Part shown: positions 24,495 through 32,183 of the stretch, one piece after another | Position numbering within the stretch: the first letter of the stretch is position 1 | Layout: each line of letters opens with the position of its first letter | From: Dehalococcoidia bacterium | GTDB taxonomy: Bacteria > Chloroflexota > Dehalococcoidia > GIF9 > AB-539-J10 | Direction of reading: 5' to 3' | Assembly (NCBI GenBank): GCA_023229725.1 | Contig: JALNYR010000008.1 | Coordinates: forward strand, 1 to 32,264 | Length of the DNA stretch: 32,264 nucleotides | Translations under genes and position numbers: made by a program | Notes under the pieces: generated by a model | The model's input: only the letters and a program-made list of their open reading frames with translations | What the model was told of the DNA's origin: nothing | The model's database searches: none

Positions 24495-24827
24495 CTAGTC
24501 GTGGTGTGAGCGAGCCATGGCCCGCAGCTTGCGGCTGAGCTGCTCGAACTCCTCGTCCTTGGGTTCGCGCCCAAGTTCGAGGCCGTAGTTGATGAAGAAG
24601 TCCAGGAAGCTCCGGAGCAGTTCCTTGGCGCCCTCCTGGAACTGGACGAACTCCTCACGGGTGACGATATCATCGGCGGGCGCCGCGGCCTTCGCGCCCT
24701 CCTCACGTTCCTTCAGCTGTCCTTCGATGAGCAGGTCGATGAACTCGGACCTGCTCAGGTCGCCCCTGTTCTCGTCGATCTTTCTCAGAAGGTCGGCTTC
24801 AACGACCAGCATCCTCTTTTCGGACAT
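24495..24827 (-). CDS. Small ribbon-helix-helix-like protein
   Basis: This 110-residue charged protein has residues about 5-38 (KRMLVVEADLLRKIDENR, then LSRSEFIDLLIEGQL) matching the strand-helix-helix layout of CopG/MetJ-type DNA-binding domains. The rest is a long helix rich in Glu and Lys (VQFQEGAKELLRSFLDFFIN), perhaps for oligomer or partner contacts. ATG 24827 has AAGGAGGA upstream. It lies 77 bases after the winged-helix gene and is probably in the same transcript, which ends at the terminator at 24438-24472. No toxin gene is adjacent, so I do not call it an antitoxin. A transcription factor or accessory regulator is likely but unproved. Confidence 0.65.
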   Translation of the reverse strand: MSEKRMLVVEADLLRKIDENRGDLSRSEFIDLLIEGQLKEREEGAKAAAPADDIVTREEFVQFQEGAKELLRSFLDFFINYGLELGREPKDEEFEQLSRKLRAMARSHHD

Positions 24828-24904
24828 CGTAGATAGTTCCTCCTTGCAGCAGCCGTTCCGTGCTGGCGGAAAGGGGCAGCCTGTCCGGTGACGGACATGT
24901 ATCT

Positions 24905-25183
24905 CTATTCTTCTATGTCGAGGACTTCCAGCACTGCATCGATGCTCTTCATGAGCTCGGCGCCCTTGTCGGTCACATGGTAGCGCACGCAGGGATTCCC
25001 GAGCTCCACCTTCTGAACCAATCCGTGGGTGAGGAGGAACTTGAGGTACTTCTGCAATTGCGCATAGCTCATGTTGACGCTGTACATGAGTTCGGTCTTG
25101 CCCGCGCCGTTCTCGCCGACTTTCAGCATCTCCGCGATGATCTCTATGTTGGAGCGTCGCCTGTTCATGCTGGACTCAACCAT
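24905..25183 (-). CDS. Archaeal-type winged helix-turn-helix regulator
   Basis: This 92-residue single-domain winged-helix protein runs RRSNIEIIAEMLKVGENG, then AGKTELMYSVNMSYAQLQKY (recognition region), LKFLLTHGLVQKVE and YHVTDKGAELMKSIDAV. This wording matches the small predicted regulators common in archaea (HTH_45-like) and also seen in Chloroflexota. There is no ligand domain. ATG 25183 is used; ATG 25168 would trim five residues. A consensus promoter (25202-25229) lies upstream, and its -35 abuts a perfect palindrome (25230-25244), consistent with autoregulation. A similar palindrome upstream of the GH3 gene suggests that gene is a target. The protein-operator link is inference from position only. 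Confidence 0.8.
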   Translation of the reverse strand: MVESSMNRRRSNIEIIAEMLKVGENGAGKTELMYSVNMSYAQLQKYLKFLLTHGLVQKVELGNPCVRYHVTDKGAELMKSIDAVLEVLDIEE

Positions 25184-25201
25184 GACCTACGTACGGGTAC
25201 C

Positions 25202-25229
25202 ATGCTACCACACGAATCCCCGTTGTCAA
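25202..25229 (-). promoter_or_regulatory. Promoter of the winged-helix gene
   Basis: TTGACA (25229-25224) and TAGCAT (25207-25202) are separated by 16 bases. The -35 is perfect and the -10 matches four of six. The palindrome at 25230-25244 abuts the -35. Confidence 0.7.
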
Positions 25230-25244
25230 TAGAACATAGTTCTA
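25230..25244. promoter_or_regulatory. Candidate operator TAGAAC-N3-GTTCTA
   Basis: TAGAACATAGTTCTA has perfect 6-base arms and directly adjoins the -35 hexamer of the winged-helix gene. It shares the arms of the palindrome at 24397-24413 but has a different centre. Confidence 0.6.
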
Positions 25245-25282
25245 GCGGTCCACAGGGCGGAGAGAGCATGAGGCGCGGACCG

Positions 25283-25301
25283 CCGGCGCTAGCGGCGCCG
25301 G
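25283..25301 (-). terminator. Hairpin over the stop codon of the propeller-protein gene
   Basis: CCGGCGC (25283-25289) pairs with GCGCCGG (25295-25301) around five bases; the stop codon lies at the edge of the loop. No U-tract follows, so a terminator role is uncertain. Confidence 0.3.
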
Positions 25302-28300
25302 TAGGTCGCGGCGAAGATGATGAGCGCGTTCAGCAATGCAAGCGAGCCGATGACGAGCCAGACCCAGGGAGGCGTCTCGCCGGAAGGCATCGCGGAGGGC
25401 AACATGGACAGCGGCGAGACCTCGGGCGCCGGCTCAGGCTGAGGCTGCGGGATGACGATGAACGAGCCTGTCGCCCACTCGCTGGGCGCCGGCGTCAGGG
25501 CGCGAACGCGCCACGAGTAGGTCCCGCCCCACTCCAGGAGACCGGGGTACGCGAAGGCATTGTCGTCGATCTCCTCGCGCACCACGGGGGAGATGAAGTC
25601 CGCACCCCTCGTCAGCATGAACTCGTACCTCGTCGTGGGCGGGAAGCCTATCCAGGAGAAGGCGGGGGTCCTCGACACGCCATACGCCCCCGGTTCGGGA
25701 GAGACAATCAGCGGCGCGACATGCATCGACTCGAGGGTCGTCCCGGCGGCAACGGTGAATCGCATCGGCGGCGACCAGCGGGAGTGGACCCTTTCGTTCT
25801 CGGTCGTCCCCGACGCACGGATGCGCCAGTAGTACGTGTCCCCGCAGCGGAAGTTGAACGGAATCTCGAAGTAGCATACCCCGGGCGCATCACAGCAGAC
25901 CGGGTCGATGTCTTCCATCCGCAGGAGCACGAAACGGAACTCCTCATCGAGCGCCACCCAGAACTCGTACAGTTCGGCCTTGGGCAGGCCCTTCCACTCG
26001 AAGCAGAACGGAAGCGCCTCACAATCGCACATGTCGCAGCCCACCACCTCACCCGGAGCCGGCGCCGTTGGCCAGGGGGTAGGGATGACAAACGTGTCGG
26101 AATACACCCAGAGGCAGCCCTCACCGGCAGCGAAGTCGTACTGCCGGTCATCGATTGCCCACAGCAGAACGCTGTCCGTCAGGATTGCCCTGAGAGTGTC
26201 CGGCCGGAAATCAGTCCCCGGAGTGAGCCCGACCGTGAGAGTATCCCAATCCGTGGCGGTGATGGTGTCTTCGCGCGGGATCAGGGTACGGTCGACGCCT
26301 GAGTCGAACGCCGCATACAGCACATCGGAAATCTGTGCGAGCCCGTCAAAGCCATTGTCCGGCGGACTCAGCGACATCCAGTCGGTGCTGCCGTCGATGG
26401 TCCAGCGATACACAGGGCTGGTCGTATCTTCCGTTGCCGCGTACAGCATCCTGTTCTTGGCATAGTCCTCATCCACGACAAGATGCACCCTGGCGAGTTC
26501 AGGCAGAGCAGGAAGGAGCCGGAACGTGGCGCCACCATCGGTCGACACCGCCACCTTGCCCTCGTCGCCGTTGTCACCCACGAAGATGCGGCTGCTGCCA
26601 TGGAAAGCGAGCGAGTAGCCGGACTTCAGCCCCGTGTCGATGTCGCGCGTCCACTCCCAGACGTACCAGCGTCGGACCTGTTTCCACTGCGCGATGTTCA
26701 GATAGTAATCGTCGAGGACGTAGAGTCGCTCGCTGCTCACCACGGCGAAATCGGTGATATTGGGGCAGTCACGCACGCGCTCCCAGCTCCGCCCTTCATC
26801 GAGTGACTTGTACGCCACGTCGCTGCCGCGGACGGCGTAGAACACCGCATCGTCGGGACTATCGACCGGCGTCCGGCGCATGATTATGTCGTCAGTGTCG
26901 CTGTCGAGGAAGTCGACGCGCTCCCAGCGCTCCCCGAGGTCCTGCTGCCAGACGGCGGCCGACTTCCAGATGCTGTCGATACCTCCCCCGGCCGATGCCA
27001 GGTAGACGACGTTGTCGGCCTCCAGGTCCTCGTCGTCTTCGTCTTCGTCCGGGTCGCCGACGACCCAGAGAGAGTAGTCGCACAACTCGCGTATGTCCGT
27101 GTCGATGAGGCTTATCTGGTTCCAGTAGTAGAACTCCCAGCCCGCGGCCGCGCGGGAGATGGCGCTCTCATCGGGCGCATCTCCGAGGCCGGGGTCGTTG
27201 CCGCTCCACGCGCCGGGCAGAGTGGTGTCAGCCCAATCAACAGCGTCCACCACCTGGTTGGTGCTGGTGCCGCACACGGCCCAGAGCCCATCGGCGGTGA
27301 ACATGACGATGGCGTTCGCAACGCCGGATTCGAACCCGCCGGAGGGGCGCTTCTCCGGTTCATTCCACTCCGGCATGACGCTCGTTGGCTCGTCGCAGAA
27401 GTGGACCCGTGCACGCCCCTTGTCCGCGTCGGCCGCGACTTCACCGGCCCACAGCGTGTCACCCTGGCAGGCAAGTGAGTACACGGCGACCGGATTGCCG
27501 CCATCGAGGTCGCGACGGTGTACCTCGACGTCGTCGACCCAGTAGACGTCATCCGCGTCGGTGTTCGCGAAGTAGGAGACATAGACCTGGCGATTCTCGG
27601 CGCCGTCGCCGGAATACCCGGACGGCAGGGCCACAGATACGTACACGACCTGGTCTTCCGAGGGGGAATCCTCATCGAGTTCACAGAGTTCCACGTAGTT
27701 GTCCGGCTCGGTGACGTCCCAGTTCGTGGTGTTCGTGCCCGTGTCCCGGTAGCCGGTGCACAGGTACGTGTCGTTCGAGTCGCTGGCGATTGCCACTATC
27801 GTGTCATCGGCGGCGTAGTCGGGAGAGAAAGCAACGGCGCTCACGTCCAAGCCCGTCAGGGCGACAGGAAAGAGGTCATAGACCTCCTGGGCGCTCCAGG
27901 CGCTCAGCAAGTCCGACTGGACGACCCACACGTCTCCTGCAACCAGCGCGTCGTCCGGCCGTCGTGTCCCGATGGCGATGTCGTGCTGCTCGTCGCCGTA
28001 TTCCGGCGAGACCGCGATGTCCGCCACGAGCAGGGTCGGGTCCCACGTCGGAACGGACGACAGGAACGTTGAGGTCCACGTCTCGCCGCCATCGTCGGAC
28101 ACGTAGACCTCCTGCCGGCCGTCGGTCACCACGGCGACGAAGTCCTCGTCGTCAGGCGCGACGGCGATGTCCCAGACCGGCAGGCCCGGCGCAGGAACGG
28201 CATCCTGGAGGCTGGTCTGAATGGCGTCATCCCACGTGAGTCCGCCATCCCCGGTCTTGTAGAGGACGCTATTGGAGATGTCGGATGCATACCAGGTGGC

Positions 28301-28501
28301 GGTGGGGCCGGCGACGAGCACGCTGACCTCGCTGGGGGTGACAACGACGTAGTCCTCGTCGCTCGGGGTGGGAATCGTCGACCACAACAAGGTCTCCGGT
28401 TGCGCAAGGACGGGCACCGCAAACGGAACTATCGTTGCCGGCAATGACAACAAGACGACTGTAAGGCATTGCAGGCAGCGTGAAGAGAGGCTCTTCGCCA
28501 T
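25289..28501 (-). CDS. Large secreted, membrane-anchored beta-propeller surface protein
   Basis: This 1070-residue acidic protein has a signal peptide (residues 1-34, probable cleavage after VLA). It has BNR/Asp-box repeats such as YKTGDGGLTWDD, YVSDDGGETWTS, YKSLDEGRSWERV and AVSTDGGATFRLL, spread over about residues 70-780 and fitting one or two sortilin-like beta-propellers. A Cys-rich segment (CDMCDCEALPFC) leads into two fibronectin-III-like domains (about 800-1020), a Pro/Glu-rich spacer and a C-terminal membrane helix (PPWVWLVIGSLALLNALIIF) ending in RRR. This is the layout of an outward-facing wall or envelope protein. A sialidase function is not implied by Asp boxes. An acidic tract (DPDEDEDDEDLEAD) lies near residue 490. 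It is divergent from pilB, so surface attachment is a plausible shared context. Confidence 0.82.
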   Translation of the reverse strand: MAKSLSSRCLQCLTVVLLSLPATIVPFAVPVLAQPETLLWSTIPTPSDEDYVVVTPSEVSVLVAGPTATWYASDISNSVLYKTGDGGLTWDDAIQTSLQDAVPAPGLPVWDIAVAPDDEDFVAVVTDGRQEVYVSDDGGETWTSTFLSSVPTWDPTLLVADIAVSPEYGDEQHDIAIGTRRPDDALVAGDVWVVQSDLLSAWSAQEVYDLFPVALTGLDVSAVAFSPDYAADDTIVAIASDSNDTYLCTGYRDTGTNTTNWDVTEPDNYVELCELDEDSPSEDQVVYVSVALPSGYSGDGAENRQVYVSYFANTDADDVYWVDDVEVHRRDLDGGNPVAVYSLACQGDTLWAGEVAADADKGRARVHFCDEPTSVMPEWNEPEKRPSGGFESGVANAIVMFTADGLWAVCGTSTNQVVDAVDWADTTLPGAWSGNDPGLGDAPDESAISRAAAGWEFYYWNQISLIDTDIRELCDYSLWVVGDPDEDEDDEDLEADNVVYLASAGGGIDSIWKSAAVWQQDLGERWERVDFLDSDTDDIIMRRTPVDSPDDAVFYAVRGSDVAYKSLDEGRSWERVRDCPNITDFAVVSSERLYVLDDYYLNIAQWKQVRRWYVWEWTRDIDTGLKSGYSLAFHGSSRIFVGDNGDEGKVAVSTDGGATFRLLPALPELARVHLVVDEDYAKNRMLYAATEDTTSPVYRWTIDGSTDWMSLSPPDNGFDGLAQISDVLYAAFDSGVDRTLIPREDTITATDWDTLTVGLTPGTDFRPDTLRAILTDSVLLWAIDDRQYDFAAGEGCLWVYSDTFVIPTPWPTAPAPGEVVGCDMCDCEALPFCFEWKGLPKAELYEFWVALDEEFRFVLLRMEDIDPVCCDAPGVCYFEIPFNFRCGDTYYWRIRASGTTENERVHSRWSPPMRFTVAAGTTLESMHVAPLIVSPEPGAYGVSRTPAFSWIGFPPTTRYEFMLTRGADFISPVVREEIDDNAFAYPGLLEWGGTYSWRVRALTPAPSEWATGSFIVIPQPQPEPAPEVSPLSMLPSAMPSGETPPWVWLVIGSLALLNALIIFAATYRRR

Positions 28502-28510
28502 GTATCCACT

Positions 28511-28539
28511 ATTGTCTGTGCGCTACGAACGTTTGTCAA
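28511..28539 (-). promoter_or_regulatory. Promoter of the propeller-protein gene
   Basis: TTGACA (28539-28534) and GACAAT (28516-28511) are separated by 17 bases: a perfect -35 and a four-of-six -10. ATG 28501 begins nine bases after the -10, so the leader would be absent or one to three bases long. Confidence 0.62.
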
Positions 28540-28565
28540 TGAGACGGATACGTTCGCGCGGCCGT

Positions 28566-28593
28566 TTGACGCGTACGTTCCTTATGTTACTAT
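28566..28593 (+). promoter_or_regulatory. Promoter of pilB (leaderless arrangement)
   Basis: TTGACG (28566-28571) and TACTAT (28588-28593) are separated by 16 bases. ATG 28600 follows after six bases with no ribosome site. CGAACGT (28526-28532) and ACGTTCG (28550-28556) form an inverted pair between the two divergent promoters, with a further ACGTTC at 28575-28580. Confidence 0.62.
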
Positions 28594-28599
28594 GAGACC

Positions 28600-30948
28600 A
28601 TGCACGCCACGCTTGCGCCGCAGGAGCAGACGCTCCTCGACCAGCTCGTGTCACGTCTCGACGAGCAGGGCTACACAGTAGGCGTCGAAGGCGAAGCCAC
28701 GACGCGGGCCGGCAAGTCAGGCGCCGTACACACGTTCGACATGGTCGCCACGCGTGACGATGGATTCATGACGTACACGGTCGCCGTCGCGGTCGGGTCC
28801 GCCAACGGTGATGGCGCCCTCGGGCTCGGCGCCGTCTTCGCCTTCGACGACAAGTGCTACGACTGCGGCATCAGAGACAAGGTCTTCGTCGCGTTCCCCG
28901 CGCTCGACGGCGTGGCGGAGCGCTTTGCGCAGAACCAGAGGATACGGGTCTTCGATGCCGAGCGCCTGCACAGCTTCCTCGCGACGCCGGGTCCGGCGCG
29001 GTTGCCGGAGAGCACGAGCATCACGAGCTGGAACAGCAGCGACGACGTGATCGGGTCGCTCGCGGCGTTGGGTTACCGGATACAGCGGAACGCGGCTCTG
29101 AGGGGCCGTTCCGGAGCTGAGTATACGTTCGACGTGCTGGCGACCTATGACGACGGCTTCATTGCACACCGGCTCGGCTTCGACGACATCCGCGAGGAGC
29201 AGGTGACGCTCAGTCGCATCTCCGTCTTCGACGCGAAGGCCTACGACGCGGGAATCCAGGAGAAGATTCTGCTCGTATCGGGTGCGATGACACCCGAGGC
29301 GAAGCAATTTGCGGACCTGCAGCGCATCCGCGCGATAGTCGTGTCCGCGGCCGGCGCGCCTGCTGCCAGCGAGACCAGGACCGAGACCACGTCCGCCGCG
29401 GTGACCGGTTCCGGACTGCAGGACGCTGTGGATGAGCTCCTCGGGCAGACGGCCACAAAAGGCCGCGTCATACGAACGCGCCCGGACGTCCACGCCATCG
29501 AGCTGATTCCTGAGTCCATGGCTCGCAGGTTCAAGGCCGTGCCGCTGGCTCTGGCAGGCGACACCCTTCAGGTCGCCATGGCAAACCCGTCGGACATCTT
29601 CGCACTTGAGGCGCTCGGGCTGCAGAGCCGCAAGCGCATCGAACCCGTCGCCACGCCGGAGCAGGAGGTGCGAGACGCCATCGACCTCAGCTACCGGGGA
29701 TTCGGGGACATTCAGGAACAACTGTCGCGCATGCCGACGTACGGCGAGAGCATGGATGAGCAGTCGTTGCTCGAGGCGGCGGAGGACACGCCGGTCGCGA
29801 GCGCGCTCAGGCTCATCATCGACGAGGCGGGCAAGGCCAGGGCCTCCGACATCCACCTTGAGCCGGAAGGCGACCGGCTTCGCGTCCGCTACCGTGTGGA
29901 CGGCACGCTGCAGGAAGTGATGTCGCTGCCGCTCAAGATACACCTGCCTCTGACCTCGCGCGTCAAGATCCTGGCCGACATGAACATCGCGGACCACCTG
30001 CGGCCTCAGGACGGCCAGTTCTCGACGGACACGAAGGGCCGGGAAATCGACATCCGCGTAGCCACGGTGCCGACCGTACACGGAGAGGCAACCGTCATGC
30101 GGCTGCTGGACAAGTCGCTGGGCCTCATCGACCTCGCGAAGCTCGGCTTCTCCCGTGAAGCGCTGGCGCAGTACCAGAACATGCTGAAGGTCGCCTTCGG
30201 CATGATACTCGTCAGCGGTCCGACGGGCTCCGGCAAGACGACCACGCTCTATGCCTCCGTCAACCAGATGGACAAGGCGTCGCAGAAGATAATCACGATT
30301 GAGGACCCGGTTGAGTTCCGGTTCCCCGGGGTCAACCAGATCCAGGTAAACCCCAAGGCGGGGCTGACATTCGCCAGCGGCCTGCGCTCCATCTTGCGCC
30401 TCGACCCGGACACCATCCTGGTGGGCGAGATTCGTGATGGAGAGACAGCGCGCATCGCGGTGCAGTCGGCCCTCACCGGACACCTCGTGCTCTCATCCAT
30501 CCACGCGAACGACGCGGTCGGCGTGGTATTCAGGATGCTCGACCTCGGCGTCGAGCCGTTCCTGGTCTCCTCCTCAGTCATCGGCGTGGTCGCACAGCGC
30601 ATGGTGCGACGTGTGTGCACGGAGTGCGCGACCGAGCGCGAGGGGACACTGATGGAACAGCTTTCGTACAACAACGAGACCGGTGAGCGCCGCAGCAAGT
30701 TCGTCTACGGCGCCGGGTGCGACCTGTGCGGCCACACCGGCTACAAAGGCAGGACCGGTATGTTCGAGGTCATGCCTCTCAGCGACCATATACGCATGAT
30801 GGTACTGAAGGGTGCGTCCACGTCGGAAGTCAGGCGCCAGGCCATCGAAGACGGCATGGTGCCGCTGATGAAGGACGGGATGCTCAAGGTGAAGCAGGGC
30901 CTCACGACGCCCTCCGAGGTTCTCAGGAACGCCTATTTCATCGAGTAG
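28600..30948 (+). CDS. pilB: PilB/GspE-type assembly ATPase with duplicated N-terminal domain
   Basis: This 782-residue type IV pilus/type II secretion ATPase has a C-terminal motor with Walker A GPTGSGKTT (540-548), Walker B LRLDPDTILVGEIRD (about 599-613), a His box (LTGHLVLSSIHAND) and a zinc tetrad (Cys673, Cys676, Cys707, Cys710). The GSPII_E-type N domain covers about 288-366. Before it lie two tandem copies of an extra domain, about 10-125 and 147-250. They share TFD-x-x-AT-x-DDGF, FD-x-K-x-YD-x-GI-x-x-K and a final QRIR. These look like a restriction-endonuclease-type (Mrr-like) fold without the catalytic E-x-K, so probably non-catalytic; that fold is a guess. The gene starts leaderless and is followed six bases later by pilC. 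Confidence 0.93.
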   Translation: MHATLAPQEQTLLDQLVSRLDEQGYTVGVEGEATTRAGKSGAVHTFDMVATRDDGFMTYTVAVAVGSANGDGALGLGAVFAFDDKCYDCGIRDKVFVAFPALDGVAERFAQNQRIRVFDAERLHSFLATPGPARLPESTSITSWNSSDDVIGSLAALGYRIQRNAALRGRSGAEYTFDVLATYDDGFIAHRLGFDDIREEQVTLSRISVFDAKAYDAGIQEKILLVSGAMTPEAKQFADLQRIRAIVVSAAGAPAASETRTETTSAAVTGSGLQDAVDELLGQTATKGRVIRTRPDVHAIELIPESMARRFKAVPLALAGDTLQVAMANPSDIFALEALGLQSRKRIEPVATPEQEVRDAIDLSYRGFGDIQEQLSRMPTYGESMDEQSLLEAAEDTPVASALRLIIDEAGKARASDIHLEPEGDRLRVRYRVDGTLQEVMSLPLKIHLPLTSRVKILADMNIADHLRPQDGQFSTDTKGREIDIRVATVPTVHGEATVMRLLDKSLGLIDLAKLGFSREALAQYQNMLKVAFGMILVSGPTGSGKTTTLYASVNQMDKASQKIITIEDPVEFRFPGVNQIQVNPKAGLTFASGLRSILRLDPDTILVGEIRDGETARIAVQSALTGHLVLSSIHANDAVGVVFRMLDLGVEPFLVSSSVIGVVAQRMVRRVCTECATEREGTLMEQLSYNNETGERRSKFVYGAGCDLCGHTGYKGRTGMFEVMPLSDHIRMMVLKGASTSEVRRQAIEDGMVPLMKDGMLKVKQGLTTPSEVLRNAYFIE

Positions 30949-30954
30949 GAAGAG

Positions 30955-32169
30955 ATGGACTACCAGTATGTAGCTCGAACGGCGGACAACCGCATGGTGC
31001 ACGGCAAGGTGAGCGCGCAGAGCCAGGAGGCGGCGACCGACATCCTTGCCTACGGCGGGTTCAACGTCCTCAGCCTCAAGGAGGTAGTCCCGTTCATCAA
31101 GGCCAGCAGCAAGCTGAACATGAGCCTCACGCCCGAGGTGAGCACCATGGAGGTCATCATGTTCACGCGTCAGATGGCGCTGCTGCTTGAGTCGGGCACG
31201 GACGCGGTCACGTCGCTCGAGCTGCTCGAAGCGCAGACCGAGAACAAAGCCCTGGCGCGGATACTGCACCAGGTTGTGTCCGACGTGCGCGCCGGACAGC
31301 CTCTCTCCGAGGCGCTGAGCCGCCACAAGCGGGTCTTCTCGCCTCTGTACTACCGCCTGGTCTCGGTGGGCGAGAAGACGGGCACGCTCGAGGTGGTGCT
31401 GCGCCGCGCGGCCGACTACATTGAACGGGCCTACGTAACACGGAAGAGCGTCAAGAACGCGCTCACCTACCCGGTCGTCGTCATCCTCGTCGCCATCGCC
31501 GTCATCGCCATCATGGTGACGTACGTCCTGCCGGCATTCGTCGGGCTGTACGCGTCGTTCGAGGCCGAACTGCCCCTGCCGACGCGGGCGCTGCTTGCAT
31601 TCACCCGCTGGTCCCAGGCATATGGCATGTATGTGGCCATCGGCCTGGCGGCGGCCGTCGCGGCGGTGTTCCTCTACACGAGGACGCCTACCGGTAGCAT
31701 GCAGTGGGCGCGCCTCATGCTCACGATGCCGCGCATCGGTCGCATCAACCTGTTGAACGAGCTGTCCAACTGCTGTCGCAGCCTGTCGCTGCTGTACGGC
31801 AGCGGCCTGCCGCTGCCAGAGGCGATGACGCTCATCGTGCAGGGCACCAGCAACAAGGCAATGCGCCAGGCGTACACCGACCTGCAGCAGGCGATGATTG
31901 CGGGCGGAGGGTTGTCTGAGCCGATGAAGCGAAACAGGCTCTTCCTGCCGCTGATGGTGCAGATGACCGCGGTTGGCGAGCAGACCGGTAACCTGGACCA
32001 CACGTTGACGACCGTGGCCCAGAGCTACGAATCCGAGTCTGACGAGAAGACGAAGGCGATGATAGCGATGCTCACACCCGCGCTCACCATCATCATCGGC
32101 GGCATAGTCGGCTTCATCGCAGTATCGATGCTGTCGGAGATGTACTCCATCTTCGGTCAGGCTTTCTAA
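30955..32169 (+). CDS. pilC: PilC/GspF-type inner membrane platform protein
   Basis: This 404-residue platform protein of a type IV pilus or type II secretion machine has two T2SSF repeats. The first has FTRQMALLLESGTDAVTSLE and a closing VGEKTGTLEVVLRRAADY; the second has LSNCCRSLSLLYGSGLPLPE and VGEQTGNLDHTLTTVAQSY. Three membrane helices lie at about 170-195, 220-240 and 368-392. The N-terminal DYQYVARTADNRMVHGKV is the usual opening strand region. It begins six bases after the pilB stop, using GTAGGAAGAG. The next gene starts as a prepilin, so the operon order is ATPase, platform, prepilin. The length is normal and nothing is missing. Confidence 0.95.
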   Translation: MDYQYVARTADNRMVHGKVSAQSQEAATDILAYGGFNVLSLKEVVPFIKASSKLNMSLTPEVSTMEVIMFTRQMALLLESGTDAVTSLELLEAQTENKALARILHQVVSDVRAGQPLSEALSRHKRVFSPLYYRLVSVGEKTGTLEVVLRRAADYIERAYVTRKSVKNALTYPVVVILVAIAVIAIMVTYVLPAFVGLYASFEAELPLPTRALLAFTRWSQAYGMYVAIGLAAAVAAVFLYTRTPTGSMQWARLMLTMPRIGRINLLNELSNCCRSLSLLYGSGLPLPEAMTLIVQGTSNKAMRQAYTDLQQAMIAGGGLSEPMKRNRLFLPLMVQMTAVGEQTGNLDHTLTTVAQSYESESDEKTKAMIAMLTPALTIIIGGIVGFIAVSMLSEMYSIFGQAF

Positions 32170-32183
32170 CGGGAGAACAGGTG

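Noticed and set aside
24860..26302. 480-codon plus-strand frame across the winged-helix gene and the end of the propeller gene
   Set aside because: It crosses two real minus-strand genes, a promoter and an operator, and its translation is featureless and Arg-rich.
28717..30483. 588-codon minus-strand open frame opposite pilB
   Set aside because: Antisense of the Walker A, Walker B and zinc motifs of PilB; no recognisable domain in the shadow.
30574..32001. 475-codon minus-strand frame opposite pilB/pilC
   Set aside because: Antisense shadow; the plus-strand proteins are complete family members in conserved order.
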